Positions 1 to 7,800 of a stretch of 41,167 nucleotides of DNA are shown one piece after another. The notes under the pieces were generated by a model that was given only the letters and a program-made list of their open reading frames with translations, did not search any database and was not told the origin of the DNA. The translations under genes and the position numbers were made by a program. Numbering within the stretch: position 1 is the stretch's first letter; every line of letters begins with the position of its first letter. The stretch comes from an uncultured Chthoniobacterales bacterium (GTDB lineage: Bacteria; Verrucomicrobiota; Verrucomicrobiia; Chthoniobacterales; CALDSX01). Location of the stretch: the NCBI GenBank assembly GCA_937924445.1, contig CALDSX010000058.1, forward strand, positions 1 through 41,167, given 5' to 3'.

Positions 1-123
1 CGCGCACAGTTCACGGCTCAGGCGCGAGCGACACCACTCGGGATGTTCGTCCAGCAGCCCCCGGATCAAAGCGATGTCCGCGCCGTTCAACTGGCGGCCT
101 TGCATCACCAAGACGCTTGTCAT
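1..123 (-). CDS. DUF4338 / DruA-like protein, N-terminal 41 residues (cut by window edge)
   Basis: This reading frame starts at ATG 123 and runs off the left edge, giving 41 residues. The visible part contains GRQLNGADIALIRGLL and then HPEWCRSRLSRELC, which matches my memory of the N-terminus of DUF4338 proteins. That family includes DruA of the Druantia anti-phage system and many transposon-borne relatives. No Shine-Dalgarno is evident. The upstream bases 124-280 hold two perfect hairpins and a repeated CAGTTAC, as might occur at the end of a mobile element. The catalytic part is outside the window, so a defence protein cannot be separated from a transposon-associated one; the second is commoner. 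A start at the internal ATG 105-103 is also possible. Confidence 0.6.
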   Translation of the reverse strand, partial: MTSVLVMQGRQLNGADIALIRGLLDEHPEWCRSRLSRELCA

Positions 124-220
124 GGCGAGCAAGATACGGCAGGCACCCCTGGTGAATCCAGCAAAAAACGAACTTTTTTCTGTTGCGTTCGGGGGGTAAT
201 CTATTCTTCAGTTACTGATG

Positions 221-235
221 GTCCCATGGTGGGAC
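221..235. repeat. Short perfect inverted repeat
   Basis: GTCCCA and TGGGAC form a 6-bp stem around TGG. It lies upstream of the DUF4338 start and next to the larger hairpin at 256-278. It could be part of a mobile-element end or an operator. Confidence 0.35.
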
Positions 236-255
236 TACCTGAGCAGTTACAGAAA

Positions 256-278
256 GCGTTTCATCCCACATGAAACGC
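256..278. repeat. Perfect 9-bp inverted repeat with 5-base loop
   Basis: GCGTTTCAT (256-264) pairs perfectly with ATGAAACGC (270-278) around CCCAC. No T-run follows on the plus strand, so an intrinsic terminator is unlikely. Its place, upstream of a transposon-type gene and just before the next gene's candidate promoter, fits a mobile-element end or an operator. Confidence 0.4.
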
Positions 279-288
279 CGGAAAAATC

Positions 289-317
289 TTGACAGAGGAG
301 CCGAGCGAGAATTTTAT
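289..317 (+). promoter_or_regulatory. Candidate sigma-70 type promoter for the folate trio
   Basis: TTGACA at 289-294 is a perfect -35 box. It is 17 bases from TTTTAT at 312-317, which matches the -10 consensus at 4 of 6 positions. If used, transcription would start near 324 and leave a leader of about 144 bases before the GTG start at 468. Confidence 0.4.
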
Positions 318-467
318 TGGCCACTATCGCGGAGCTTACTAAGCGCTCCAAATCCTTTAAGCGTCAGGACTCTTTTAACGCGTGAATGTCTCAGGAAAAA
401 GAAACTTTTTAAAATCCAACGTCTCTCTAAACCTTCTTCCTGGCTTCGCTTTTAGCCTTTCGTTTTT

Positions 468-2048
468 GTGAAAAATAGCGCCATAACGAGCCTTCTACCT
501 GAGATGTTTGGAAGCCTAGAGAAATTCCCGCTTGGTGTCGAGCTTGTCTCGACGCGGGGAGCTATGAGCCACAAACACACCGTCAAGGTGCGGGAATTTG
601 GTGAGGTCCTTACTCATTCGCCTTTGGTTGATTGGGTCTCGATCACCGACAATGCGGGAGGTAACCCCCAGATGGCACCTATGGCCCTGGGGACACCAAT
701 TCTTTATGCCGGCAAGGAGGTGGTTATCCATCTGACATGTAAAGACCTCAATCGTCACGGGCTTGAAAGTCAACTCTGGTTACTTTCGAGCCAAGGCTTT
801 CACAATCTGCTCGCAATGACCGGGGACTATCCGATGCACACCTTTCATGGGCGCGCAAAACCGGTTTTTGATATTGATTCAGTGGCGCTCCTCGCAATGA
901 TTCGCCGGATGAATGAAGGCGTTGAGATTGATGGTCGAAACGCCGGAATTAGTCGTCGCTTGGATGGAACGCACTTTTTTGCTGGAGCAGTAACAAACAG
1001 TTTCAAAGCGCAAGAGAACACCCTCTTGCCGCAGTATTACAAGCTTGAGAAGAAGATTGAAGCTGGTGCCAAATTTATTATCAACCAAATTGGGTTCGAT
1101 TCGCGAAAAGCGCAAGAGCTTCTGGCCTATATGGATTGGCGGGGTTTTGGAAATGTCCCGTTAATCGGTAATGTTTATTTGCTCTCGCCTTTTGTTGCTG
1201 GGCTGTTTCACGATCAAAAAATTCCTGGCGTGGTTCTTTCAGACGCCTTGTATGAGGTCTGTCGAAAACAGAGTAAATCGCCAGACAAAGGAAAATCATT
1301 TTTTCTGGAATTTGCGGCCAAACAGATTGCCATCTACCGCGGGCTAGGCTACAGCGGAGCTTATCTTGGTGGCGTTCACTCATCCTCTGATCTTGAGCGC
1401 ATCCTTAGCATTGAAAAGGCGTTTGCCCCTGACGATTGGCGAGTTTTTGCGCGCGAAATCTCCTTTTCACGTCCTGGGGAATTTTATTTTTTCGAGTCAG
1501 ATGGAGAGAGTGGCCTTTGCAGCCCTGGAAGAGTCAATCCGGAGTTGAGGAAATCTCTGCAAAGTCGCCAGCGCACCAAAAATGTGACGTTTGGATATGC
1601 CTTGTCCAAAGCATTTCATAAACTCATGTTTGAGCGAGGGCATGGGCTCGCCAACATAGGAGCTGCAATCTGTGCCACAAGAGATGAGAGACTGGACGTT
1701 CCTGGTTGGCTGCGCACCATAGAGCGGGTGTCCAAGTCGTTGCTCTATCAATGCCGCGATTGTGGCGATTGTTCGCTGGCAGAAACCGCATTTCTTTGCC
1801 CGGAATCCCAGTGTGCAAAAAATCAAAGAAACGGACCTTGTGGTGGAACTCGTGGCGGCCTTTGCGAGGTTCACGATTACGAATGTATCTGGGCACGAGC
1901 CTACGATCGGATGAAAGCCGATGGTCGTTCAGAAGAACTTCTTTCGCACGCACCTGTTGTTCAAAATCAGGGTCTTCGTGACTCGTCCGCATGGGCAAAT
2001 TTTTGGCTTGGGCGAGACCACACAAACTCGACAAACAAAAAAGAATAA
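468..2048 (+). CDS. Methylenetetrahydrofolate reductase with fused MetV-type C-terminal domain
   Basis: Predicted 526-residue cytoplasmic enzyme reducing 5,10-methylene-THF to 5-methyl-THF, or running the reverse oxidation. Residues about 18-330 form the MetF-like FAD barrel, with GVELVSTRG near residue 23, a TGDYP motif at 118-122 and KPVFDIDSV at 131-139. Residues about 420-480 form a cysteine-rich domain like MTHFR_C/MetV, with Cys 429, 432, 435, 444, 449, 458, 466 and 473, a likely metal or iron-sulfur site. In acetogens MetF and MetV are separate partners; here they are one chain. The GTG at 468 gives the full frame; an ATG at 504 is an alternative. The next gene starts 22 bases downstream, so the two are probably co-transcribed. 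It is distinct from the roughly 300-residue housekeeping MetF, which points to a catabolic or corrinoid-linked role (inference). Confidence 0.85.
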   Translation: MKNSAITSLLPEMFGSLEKFPLGVELVSTRGAMSHKHTVKVREFGEVLTHSPLVDWVSITDNAGGNPQMAPMALGTPILYAGKEVVIHLTCKDLNRHGLESQLWLLSSQGFHNLLAMTGDYPMHTFHGRAKPVFDIDSVALLAMIRRMNEGVEIDGRNAGISRRLDGTHFFAGAVTNSFKAQENTLLPQYYKLEKKIEAGAKFIINQIGFDSRKAQELLAYMDWRGFGNVPLIGNVYLLSPFVAGLFHDQKIPGVVLSDALYEVCRKQSKSPDKGKSFFLEFAAKQIAIYRGLGYSGAYLGGVHSSSDLERILSIEKAFAPDDWRVFAREISFSRPGEFYFFESDGESGLCSPGRVNPELRKSLQSRQRTKNVTFGYALSKAFHKLMFERGHGLANIGAAICATRDERLDVPGWLRTIERVSKSLLYQCRDCGDCSLAETAFLCPESQCAKNQRNGPCGGTRGGLCEVHDYECIWARAYDRMKADGRSEELLSHAPVVQNQGLRDSSAWANFWLGRDHTNSTNKKE

Positions 2049-2070
2049 CCGAAAAAATCCAACCCCACTA

Positions 2071-2994
2071 ATGATCTACGCCGATAAGCCCCTCGTCATC
2101 GGGGAATTAATGAATAATTCCTACGCTCGTGCTCGCACCGCCTGGCAAAATCGTGACCTCGACGGCTACCGTCACCTTGCGAGATTGCAAACAGATCTGG
2201 GCGCCTCGTTTTTAACATTTAATGTGGATGGAACACAAAAACTGAAGGTCACCCTTGATGAGATGATCGAATTTCTGCCTGCCGTTATCCCGGCCATTCA
2301 GGAAGTTACGGATCTCCCGATCAGTTTTGACAATCCCGCACTCGCTTTTCATACTGAGGCAATCCGCCATTTTGATCGGGCTAAAAGCCGAGGAAGACCA
2401 ATTCTCAATTCTCTCTCGGTGACACGTCAAGACGTTGATGGAATGATTGAACTTGCCGCGACCAATGACATGGATGTTATTGTAATGGCCTCTGAATGTT
2501 TTGGGGCCAACGGCACCCACAAGCCTGCCACAACTGTTGAAGATATCGTTGGCACTGCCTTACATTTTTCTCGTTTGTTATGGGAACGCGGGGGAATAGA
2601 TCCCGCACGAATCATAATTGATCCTGGCTTGTGTCCCATCGCCTCAGATACAAATGGGGGTGTGAATTTGTGTCTGGACGCTATCACGGCTTTGCGAGCA
2701 TGCCCTGATCTTGCCGGTGTGCACATTTCCGTTGGTCTTTCTAATTTTTCAATTGGATCACCGAAAGAGTTTCGAGTTCCTTTGGAACAGGCCTTCCTCC
2801 GACTTGCTTTGGATGCGGGCCTCGACTACGCCCTTGCTAATCCGGAGAAAAACACAATTCCTTTGGCGGCTGACGATGATCTGGTTTGTAAATTGAAAGA
2901 AGTTCTTGCACAAGGCCGACACCTCGATGGGGAGGATGCTGAAGACGCCGGCTACCGTCAACTCGATGCGCTGATGGAACTATGGTCCGAATGA
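2071..2994 (+). CDS. Methyltetrahydrofolate methyltransferase-like protein (pterin-binding family)
   Basis: A 307-residue TIM-barrel protein of the pterin-binding family, which includes dihydropteroate synthase, the MetH folate domain and the acetogen methyl-THF:corrinoid methyltransferase AcsE. Recognisable parts are an N-terminal VIGELMNNS (residues 9-17), PISFDNPA and ILNSLS in the middle, the IIIDPGLCPI segment, and GLSNFSIGSP near the C-terminus, which resembles AcsE more than FolP. The frame is open upstream to 1921, but ATG 2071 lies just after the preceding stop and gives the family's normal length. No Shine-Dalgarno is visible. Downstream of a MetF-MetV fusion, it probably moves the methyl group between methyl-THF and a corrinoid protein. 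No corrinoid protein gene lies in the window, so the partner is unknown. Confidence 0.8.
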   Translation: MIYADKPLVIGELMNNSYARARTAWQNRDLDGYRHLARLQTDLGASFLTFNVDGTQKLKVTLDEMIEFLPAVIPAIQEVTDLPISFDNPALAFHTEAIRHFDRAKSRGRPILNSLSVTRQDVDGMIELAATNDMDVIVMASECFGANGTHKPATTVEDIVGTALHFSRLLWERGGIDPARIIIDPGLCPIASDTNGGVNLCLDAITALRACPDLAGVHISVGLSNFSIGSPKEFRVPLEQAFLRLALDAGLDYALANPEKNTIPLAADDDLVCKLKEVLAQGRHLDGEDAEDAGYRQLDALMELWSE

Positions 2995-3030
2995 TTTTCG
3001 CCCCTTTGCGATTAGGAAGCACCTAAGACT

Positions 3031-4323
3031 ATGCACAACGCTGCGTCCTCCACTGGGGCCCTACGCATAACTCTAAAAGAATGTGACAACGGCCAACCTA
3101 TCTGGTTGCGCGTTAGTATGCTCTTTGACGCGCCAAATGCGAGCTTTATCCCTGATACGCATTTGGTATATGACAAAACCGGATTTCTCCATGTTTCAAA
3201 AGAAACTCCGCCTCCGGACTTAGTCAAAGGTGTGCAAATGATTAATGCACGCGAACTGGCCGTGCTGCCGCTGCTGTTTGATGCCCATACCCACATCAGT
3301 ATGTGTGGTGGTGAGCTTCATGCAGACAAGAGATCAGCGGCTTTGTTACGGCAGCCAGCCACAATACTTGCAGAAGCGCAACGAAGAGCTCAATGTGCAT
3401 TGGCAATCGGAGTCGGCGGTATGCGTGATGGTGGCGACAAGGATGGCGTTGGCCTCGCCCTGTCAAAAACATCCCGTATTCCAGTCGAGAAATCTCACAT
3501 GCCCTTGGTTATGAGCCCTGGAGCGGGCATCCACCGCAAAGGGCGTTACGGCGGATTTTTTTGCAGCCCTATAGAGGATCATGCTTCTTTGGATGATGTC
3601 GTTGCAAATCGTTTTTCCAACGGAGCGGATCATTTGAAGATCGTGCCAACCGGAATCATTAATTTTAAGAAGGGGGAGGTAAGCGCTGCACCGCAATTAA
3701 ATGCAAGAGAGATTTCTCTTTTTGTATCCCTTGCCCACAGAGAGGGAAAGATGGTTATGGCACATGCCTCAGGTTCTGAGGGGATCGGCAACTCTGTTGA
3801 GGGCGGTGTTGATACTGTCGAACACGGGTATTTTGTTAAGCCCGAGCAGCTTGAAATGATGGCTGACAAGAAAATCGCATGGGTTCCAACATTTGCACCT
3901 GTTTACCGTCAGGTTGTCCATGCTGACATTATGGGATGGGATGATCTTGTACGCGGACAATTGCAAAGGATACTAGACGATCATGCCAAGAGTCTGCAAT
4001 ATGCCCTTCGTGCAGGAGTTCGGGTGCTTATTGGCAGCGATGCAGGGTCTTATGGTGTTTCGCACGCTTTCGGGCTTGTCGAGGAGATGCGTTTAATTGA
4101 GGAGTCTGGCATGTCGACAACCGATGTGTTAGCGACTGTTTGCTATCATAACATATCCCACCTTGCTCCATCACTCCCGCCGCGTCTTATCAAGCCGGGA
4201 CATCCTGCCACTTTCTTGGTTACATCATCTAGTGTCGCTGCTTCCGTTAAACATTTCAGAGATCCGCTTGTGATTGTCGGTGGTCAGCCTAGGTCAGTTC
4301 CTGAAAGCACCGACTTGCTCTGA
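3031..4323 (+). CDS. Amidohydrolase-superfamily metal-dependent hydrolase
   Basis: A 430-residue protein with the full metal-site layout of the amidohydrolase superfamily: DAHTH with His 86 and His 88, Lys 203 in HLKIVPTG as the likely carboxylated lysine, His 245 (MAHASG), His 265 (VEHGYF) and Asp 337 (GSDAG). It resembles the imidazolonepropionase/prolidase-like branch. No signal peptide, so cytoplasmic. AGGAAG lies about 10 bases before the ATG. It is third in a plus-strand run, 36 bases after the methyltransferase gene, which suggests it acts in the same one-carbon pathway, perhaps releasing or trimming a cyclic amide substrate (inference). The substrate cannot be read from the sequence. 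Confidence 0.85.
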   Translation: MHNAASSTGALRITLKECDNGQPIWLRVSMLFDAPNASFIPDTHLVYDKTGFLHVSKETPPPDLVKGVQMINARELAVLPLLFDAHTHISMCGGELHADKRSAALLRQPATILAEAQRRAQCALAIGVGGMRDGGDKDGVGLALSKTSRIPVEKSHMPLVMSPGAGIHRKGRYGGFFCSPIEDHASLDDVVANRFSNGADHLKIVPTGIINFKKGEVSAAPQLNAREISLFVSLAHREGKMVMAHASGSEGIGNSVEGGVDTVEHGYFVKPEQLEMMADKKIAWVPTFAPVYRQVVHADIMGWDDLVRGQLQRILDDHAKSLQYALRAGVRVLIGSDAGSYGVSHAFGLVEEMRLIEESGMSTTDVLATVCYHNISHLAPSLPPRLIKPGHPATFLVTSSSVAASVKHFRDPLVIVGGQPRSVPESTDLL

Positions 4324-4934
4324 GATATGGGACTTTCTTTGACAAAAACAATGTCGCTTATTTCAGATCCAGAGATTATTTCTTGAAAAGCGCTCTGCGG
4401 AGAGACTATTGCAAGCAAGTCACGTTAGCTCAAAGCACAAAAAGACTCCAAAATTAAACATTGCAGTGGATGTGCCGGATTCCTTTCTCGTCTTTATTGT
4501 CAATCTGACAACTAATCTGTCAAATAAGGGGGGCATGAGAGGGTTTGAAAGCTCTCCAAGCAATCCAACAAGGCCATTAGTCGGAGGGGTAACACTGCTT
4601 CTGTTGCTCAAGCCGACCCCGGCCAGCAGCCATTCTAGCAGGCGGTGGCGAACAAGCGAAGTTTCCGGTTGGTCAGGCTGATTGGGGCCAACAAGGATGA
4701 ACTCCTAAATCACCAATTGATCTCAGTGTATTCTTTCAATGAAATTACCTACTTCTGTTGGCCGACCAAAGACTCTACGCAGTTTGATACTCGGAATTTC
4801 TTAATATTTAGATCGTCGCTCTAACTCTCGAAATTAAATATTTTCTGGTCAGAAGTGCATGACAGGTTTAAAACCGAGAACAGGATTTTCCTGATACGGG
4901 TGGGGCGAACCGCCAACAGAAAACGGTTTTCGTA
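4324..4934. other. Gene-poor region between convergent units
   Basis: These 611 bases separate the amidohydrolase (+) from the small secreted protein (-). A plus-strand frame at 4409-4681 and an overlapping minus-strand frame from about 4705 to 4420 are open, but neither resembles a family I know. The minus frame has a somewhat protein-like composition but no ATG before its middle, so it may be a decayed gene. No terminator-like hairpin with a T-run was found. Confidence 0.4.
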
Positions 4935-5468
4935 TTAAAGACCCTTTTCGAGTATGGTGACGATTGCTTTGACGCGATCCTGATAGTTTGAGGAGTCTGG
5001 CCCACCGGGATTTGAATAAGGGGCAAAGTTAATAGTTAAAACGCCCCCTTCGAAGGTCACGCCATTAATATAGTTGGAAAGTGGAGCCGTTTCAAAGTTG
5101 TATGTGACATGTACCTTCGAAAGTTTTGAGCGAAGAGCTTCACGCCCCATATCATCTTTACCAACTTGTTTCAGCGCGGTAATTAGAGGTTGAAAGATTG
5201 GCTGATCAAAAAAAGTTTCATCACTGTAGACCTCCGCATGATCCTCCAATGCCAATTTTTCCCAATCCACAACAATTTTCACTTCTGGAGTGACTGCTTC
5301 TTTTATTGCGGCCTCGTATTTTGGGAAAGTTTTTTCGATGTATTCTTTAATCGCACGACGGCGAGCGAGGTCGAGGGAGGAGAGGTCGTTTTCTGCCATT
5401 GCCAGATTAGATAGGTTTAATAGTGAGGTTAAAGCGACGAGAGCTGCTGTGAGTTGGTTGGTTTTCAT
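4935..5468 (-). CDS. Small secreted protein of unknown function
   Basis: A 177-residue protein with a clear signal peptide: Lys near the start, a hydrophobic stretch and an AMA cleavage motif around residues 23-25. The mature part is rich in acidic and basic residues at first (RRRAIKEYIEKTFPKY) and ends in a probable beta-rich segment with a PYSNPGGPDSSNY loop. I recognise no family. It is expected in the periplasm or outside the cell. It is downstream of, and on the same strand as, the PEP-CTERM gene, with 170 bases between. That gap holds a perfect palindrome ACAAATTTGT at 5597-5606 that could be an operator. No good Shine-Dalgarno is seen before the ATG. Confidence 0.75.
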   Translation of the reverse strand: MKTNQLTAALVALTSLLNLSNLAMAENDLSSLDLARRRAIKEYIEKTFPKYEAAIKEAVTPEVKIVVDWEKLALEDHAEVYSDETFFDQPIFQPLITALKQVGKDDMGREALRSKLSKVHVTYNFETAPLSNYINGVTFEGGVLTINFAPYSNPGGPDSSNYQDRVKAIVTILEKGL

Positions 5469-5596
5469 TTTTATAAATTAAATAAAAAGAAATAATATCT
5501 CTTAAACTTTTCCGCGACCCGATAGGAGCACAACTCCAGAACAGTTAACATATACAAGATTGTAGATTCGAAGAAAAATTCAAGCTGGTAAATGTA

Positions 5597-5606
5597 ACAA
5601 ATTTGT
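5597..5606. promoter_or_regulatory. Perfect 10-base palindrome upstream of the small secreted protein
   Basis: ACAAATTTGT is self-complementary and sits within TGTAAC-AAATT-TGTAAC-like repeats, between the PEP-CTERM gene and the secreted-protein gene on the minus strand. It may bind a dimeric regulator; the role is unproven. Confidence 0.25.
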
Positions 5607-5638
5607 AACACTTCCTCCAAAGGGGAATAAAAGAATTT

Positions 5639-6622
5639 CTAGAGCCTTAAAGGATTTGCTGATCGCATGCGCCGACAAAAAAGCAGTAGGAAGGGAGCGG
5701 CGAACAGCGCGAGTCCAGAGGGTTCAGGGATAGCTGCAAAGTAGAGAGATCCCGGGCTACTGAGGCCAGAAATGAATGCGGAAGCTTCCATTGCTGTGAT
5801 CCCTATATTCGAGCGCCAGACAGCACCTGAGCTGAAGTTATTCGCATAAAGTCTTCCGTCGGGGCCAATACGGATACCTGTTGCGGTGCCTGAGCCAAAT
5901 GATCCAATAAGAGTCTCGGAAGAAGGATTCAGTCCCGAGTTGTAATCGCCGGGTGTGTTGAGAGTGTAGGAATAGATTCGCGCTTGGCTGCCAATAGTCC
6001 TACTGAGAAAAACCCTGCCATCGGCAGCAAACTCTAACTGCGAGGCGTCGCCGGAGAGAGTTGAGGAGTAAAATGAGGACCAAGTTGCATTTGAAAGGTT
6101 GTAGGCAAAAATATCCCCATCACTACTGTCAACGGCGTAGAGCCTTCCGTCGGGGCCGATTCGAACGCCGTCGAACCGCGCTGCCCCTGTTGGCCCGCTG
6201 ATCGTTGTGACCGAAGCATCAGAAAGGGCAACCTGATAAAGCGTGTTAAAACCATATCGAGCGGCATAGAGATGAGTGTTTGTTCTTGTGAGATCCAAGA
6301 GATCGCTGGCCCCGCTGATGGTCGCAAAGGTCGAAAAACTATTACCGTCCGCAGTACGCCGCGAAATGGTGCCGTTACTGCGATTAACGAAGAGGCGACC
6401 GTCAGCGCCCAACACCATCCCGTCGGCCCCAGCAGAGCCGCCACCAACCGGCGTGTATCCTGGTGGGAGCGTGACCGCAGATCCGGTTGTATAATCGAAA
6501 GCTTTTAAATTACCTGTGCTGTATTCACTAACGAAAAGATAGAGTTGGGAGAAGGCCTGCTGGCTCAACACAAAGGCTAGGAGCACAAATAACAGAAACC
6601 GATAAACGAGTTCTATTTTCAT
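5639..6622 (-). CDS. PEP-CTERM sorted beta-propeller-like exported protein
   Basis: A 327-residue exported protein. Residues 5-25 form a signal peptide (FLLFVLLAFVLSQQAFSQ). The C-terminus carries the PEP-CTERM tripartite signal: IPEP at about 298-301, a hydrophobic helix (LALFAAPFLLLF) and basic RRMR, as used with exosortase sorting. The middle has repeated units containing IGPDGRLYA or LGADGRLFV, about 50-60 residues apart, like the strands of an NHL/SMP-30 beta-propeller. It is therefore likely a surface or extracellular-matrix protein. A near-consensus promoter and a CGGAG Shine-Dalgarno precede ATG 6622. No exosortase gene is in the window. Confidence 0.88.
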   Translation of the reverse strand: MKIELVYRFLLFVLLAFVLSQQAFSQLYLFVSEYSTGNLKAFDYTTGSAVTLPPGYTPVGGGSAGADGMVLGADGRLFVNRSNGTISRRTADGNSFSTFATISGASDLLDLTRTNTHLYAARYGFNTLYQVALSDASVTTISGPTGAARFDGVRIGPDGRLYAVDSSDGDIFAYNLSNATWSSFYSSTLSGDASQLEFAADGRVFLSRTIGSQARIYSYTLNTPGDYNSGLNPSSETLIGSFGSGTATGIRIGPDGRLYANNFSSGAVWRSNIGITAMEASAFISGLSSPGSLYFAAIPEPSGLALFAAPFLLLFCRRMRSANPLRL

Positions 6623-6650
6623 AGAAAAACTCCGTCATGAGTCTTGGCAA

Positions 6651-6679
6651 AGCATAGAAAAAATTTGTAGTGTTGTCAA
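6651..6679 (-). promoter_or_regulatory. Strong sigma-70 type promoter for the PEP-CTERM gene
   Basis: On the minus strand, TTGACA (6679-6674) and TATGCT (6656-6651) are separated by exactly 17 bases. A start near 6644 would give a short leader of about 20 bases with a CGGAG ribosome binding site before ATG 6622. The -35 box overlaps the stop codon of alr, so the gene has its own promoter at the end of the alr operon. Confidence 0.7.
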
Positions 6680-7800
6680 TACAAAACCCTAGCTCGGCAC
6701 GCACCATTACCTGCGCTAGTCATGAGTTCCCAAGGAATTGTCCCGGCTTTCTCAGCGAGTTCAAAAGCTGAAATCGTCTCCTTACCCATATTCCCCATAA
6801 GAACCACCTCGGCACCTTCCTGTGGAGCCTGCTCGGTGGAAAATCTGCTCACATCCACCACAATCTGATCCATTGTCACACGTCCAAGCACCGCACATCG
6901 CTGGCCCGCCACAAGAACTTCGGCGCCGCGATTTGATAAGGATCGAAGATAGCCGTCAGCGTAGCCTGCCGAGATTGTGGCCACTCGCATGGGCCCGGGC
7001 GTCACGTAGGTGCGACCATAGCTTATGCCACAGCCCGGCCCCAGATCGCGCACAAGGGTGATCCGCGATTTCCACGTCATTACCGGCCGTAACATGGTCG
7101 CGAAGTTTGGCAGGGGGGCGGCACCGTAGAGCATGAGACCCGCGCGGACGAAATCGCCCACTCCGCCGCGTTTCAGCAAAATGCCAGCGCTGTTAAGCAG
7201 GTGTCTGCTCGGCGGTTTTTTTTGAAAAAAGTGACTGCGCAAATGGTCAACCAAAGCCTCGAACCGCCTGATCTGTTCAGTGGTGTACACTTCATCCTCA
7301 TCAGCGCAGGGGAGGTGACTTGTTATTGCGGCAACTTGCAACGTTTCGAATTTTATAACTTCCCTGCAAAAAGCGGCCGACTCCTCCTCCCTGACTCCGA
7401 TTCGTCCCATACCGGTGTCCAAAGCAAGATGAACAATCGTGGGATGACTTTGCGAACCCAAAGAAGCATAAGCGCGGGCCTCGTCGAGGTTTGAGATGAC
7501 AGGAATGAAACCTTCCCCAACAACTTCAGCGCGTTCATCTGGCAAGGAAGGACCCAAGAGTAAAACAGGTGTAGTCGGATCTAAACTGCGGATTTCTCGT
7601 GCCTCATCCAGGCACGCCACGGCAAACATAGCCACTTTGCCCGAAAGTCGTCGGACGACAGCCGCCACTCCGTGTCCGTAAGCGTTGGCTTTAACGACAG
7701 CGATAATCCCGACCTCCGGCCCGATAAAATGGCGAACAATCGCTAGGTTGTGGTCCAGCGCCTCGAGGTCAATCTCCAGCCAGCAGCGACGGGTTCTCAT
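6676..7800 (-). CDS. alr: Alanine racemase
   Basis: A 374-residue PLP enzyme that makes D-alanine for peptidoglycan. Residues 33-44 hold AVVKANAYGHG with Lys 37 binding PLP, and Tyr 261 in the SYGRTY motif is the second catalytic base. Fold-type III barrel and C-terminal beta domain are present at normal length. ATG 7800 is chosen because it overlaps the tsaB stop in an ATGA arrangement; an upstream in-frame start at 7833 would only add 11 residues inside tsaB. It is the last gene of the CPBP-thiL-tsaE-tsaB-alr run and is probably translated by coupling to tsaB. Confidence 0.96.
   Translation of the reverse strand: MRTRRCWLEIDLEALDHNLAIVRHFIGPEVGIIAVVKANAYGHGVAAVVRRLSGKVAMFAVACLDEAREIRSLDPTTPVLLLGPSLPDERAEVVGEGFIPVISNLDEARAYASLGSQSHPTIVHLALDTGMGRIGVREEESAAFCREVIKFETLQVAAITSHLPCADEDEVYTTEQIRRFEALVDHLRSHFFQKKPPSRHLLNSAGILLKRGGVGDFVRAGLMLYGAAPLPNFATMLRPVMTWKSRITLVRDLGPGCGISYGRTYVTPGPMRVATISAGYADGYLRSLSNRGAEVLVAGQRCAVLGRVTMDQIVVDVSRFSTEQAPQEGAEVVLMGNMGKETISAFELAEKAGTIPWELMTSAGNGACRARVLY

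Larger units (their letters stand above)
124..467. other. Intergenic region between the DUF4338 gene and the folate trio
   Basis: This 344-base stretch has no convincing gene. It holds a hairpin at 221-235, a stronger one at 256-278, CAGTTAC at 209-215 and again at 244-250, a candidate promoter at 289-317 facing right, and then about 140 bases of possible untranslated leader. The leader includes short inverted repeats (GGAGC at 331-335 with GCTCC at 345-349; AAAAAG at 396-401 with CTTTTT at 405-410). I do not recognise a known riboswitch class in it. Confidence 0.5.

Noticed and set aside
4409-4681. A 90-residue plus-strand frame in the gap after the amidohydrolase
   Set aside because: Composition is low-complexity at the end, with no recognisable family and a comparable open frame on the other strand.
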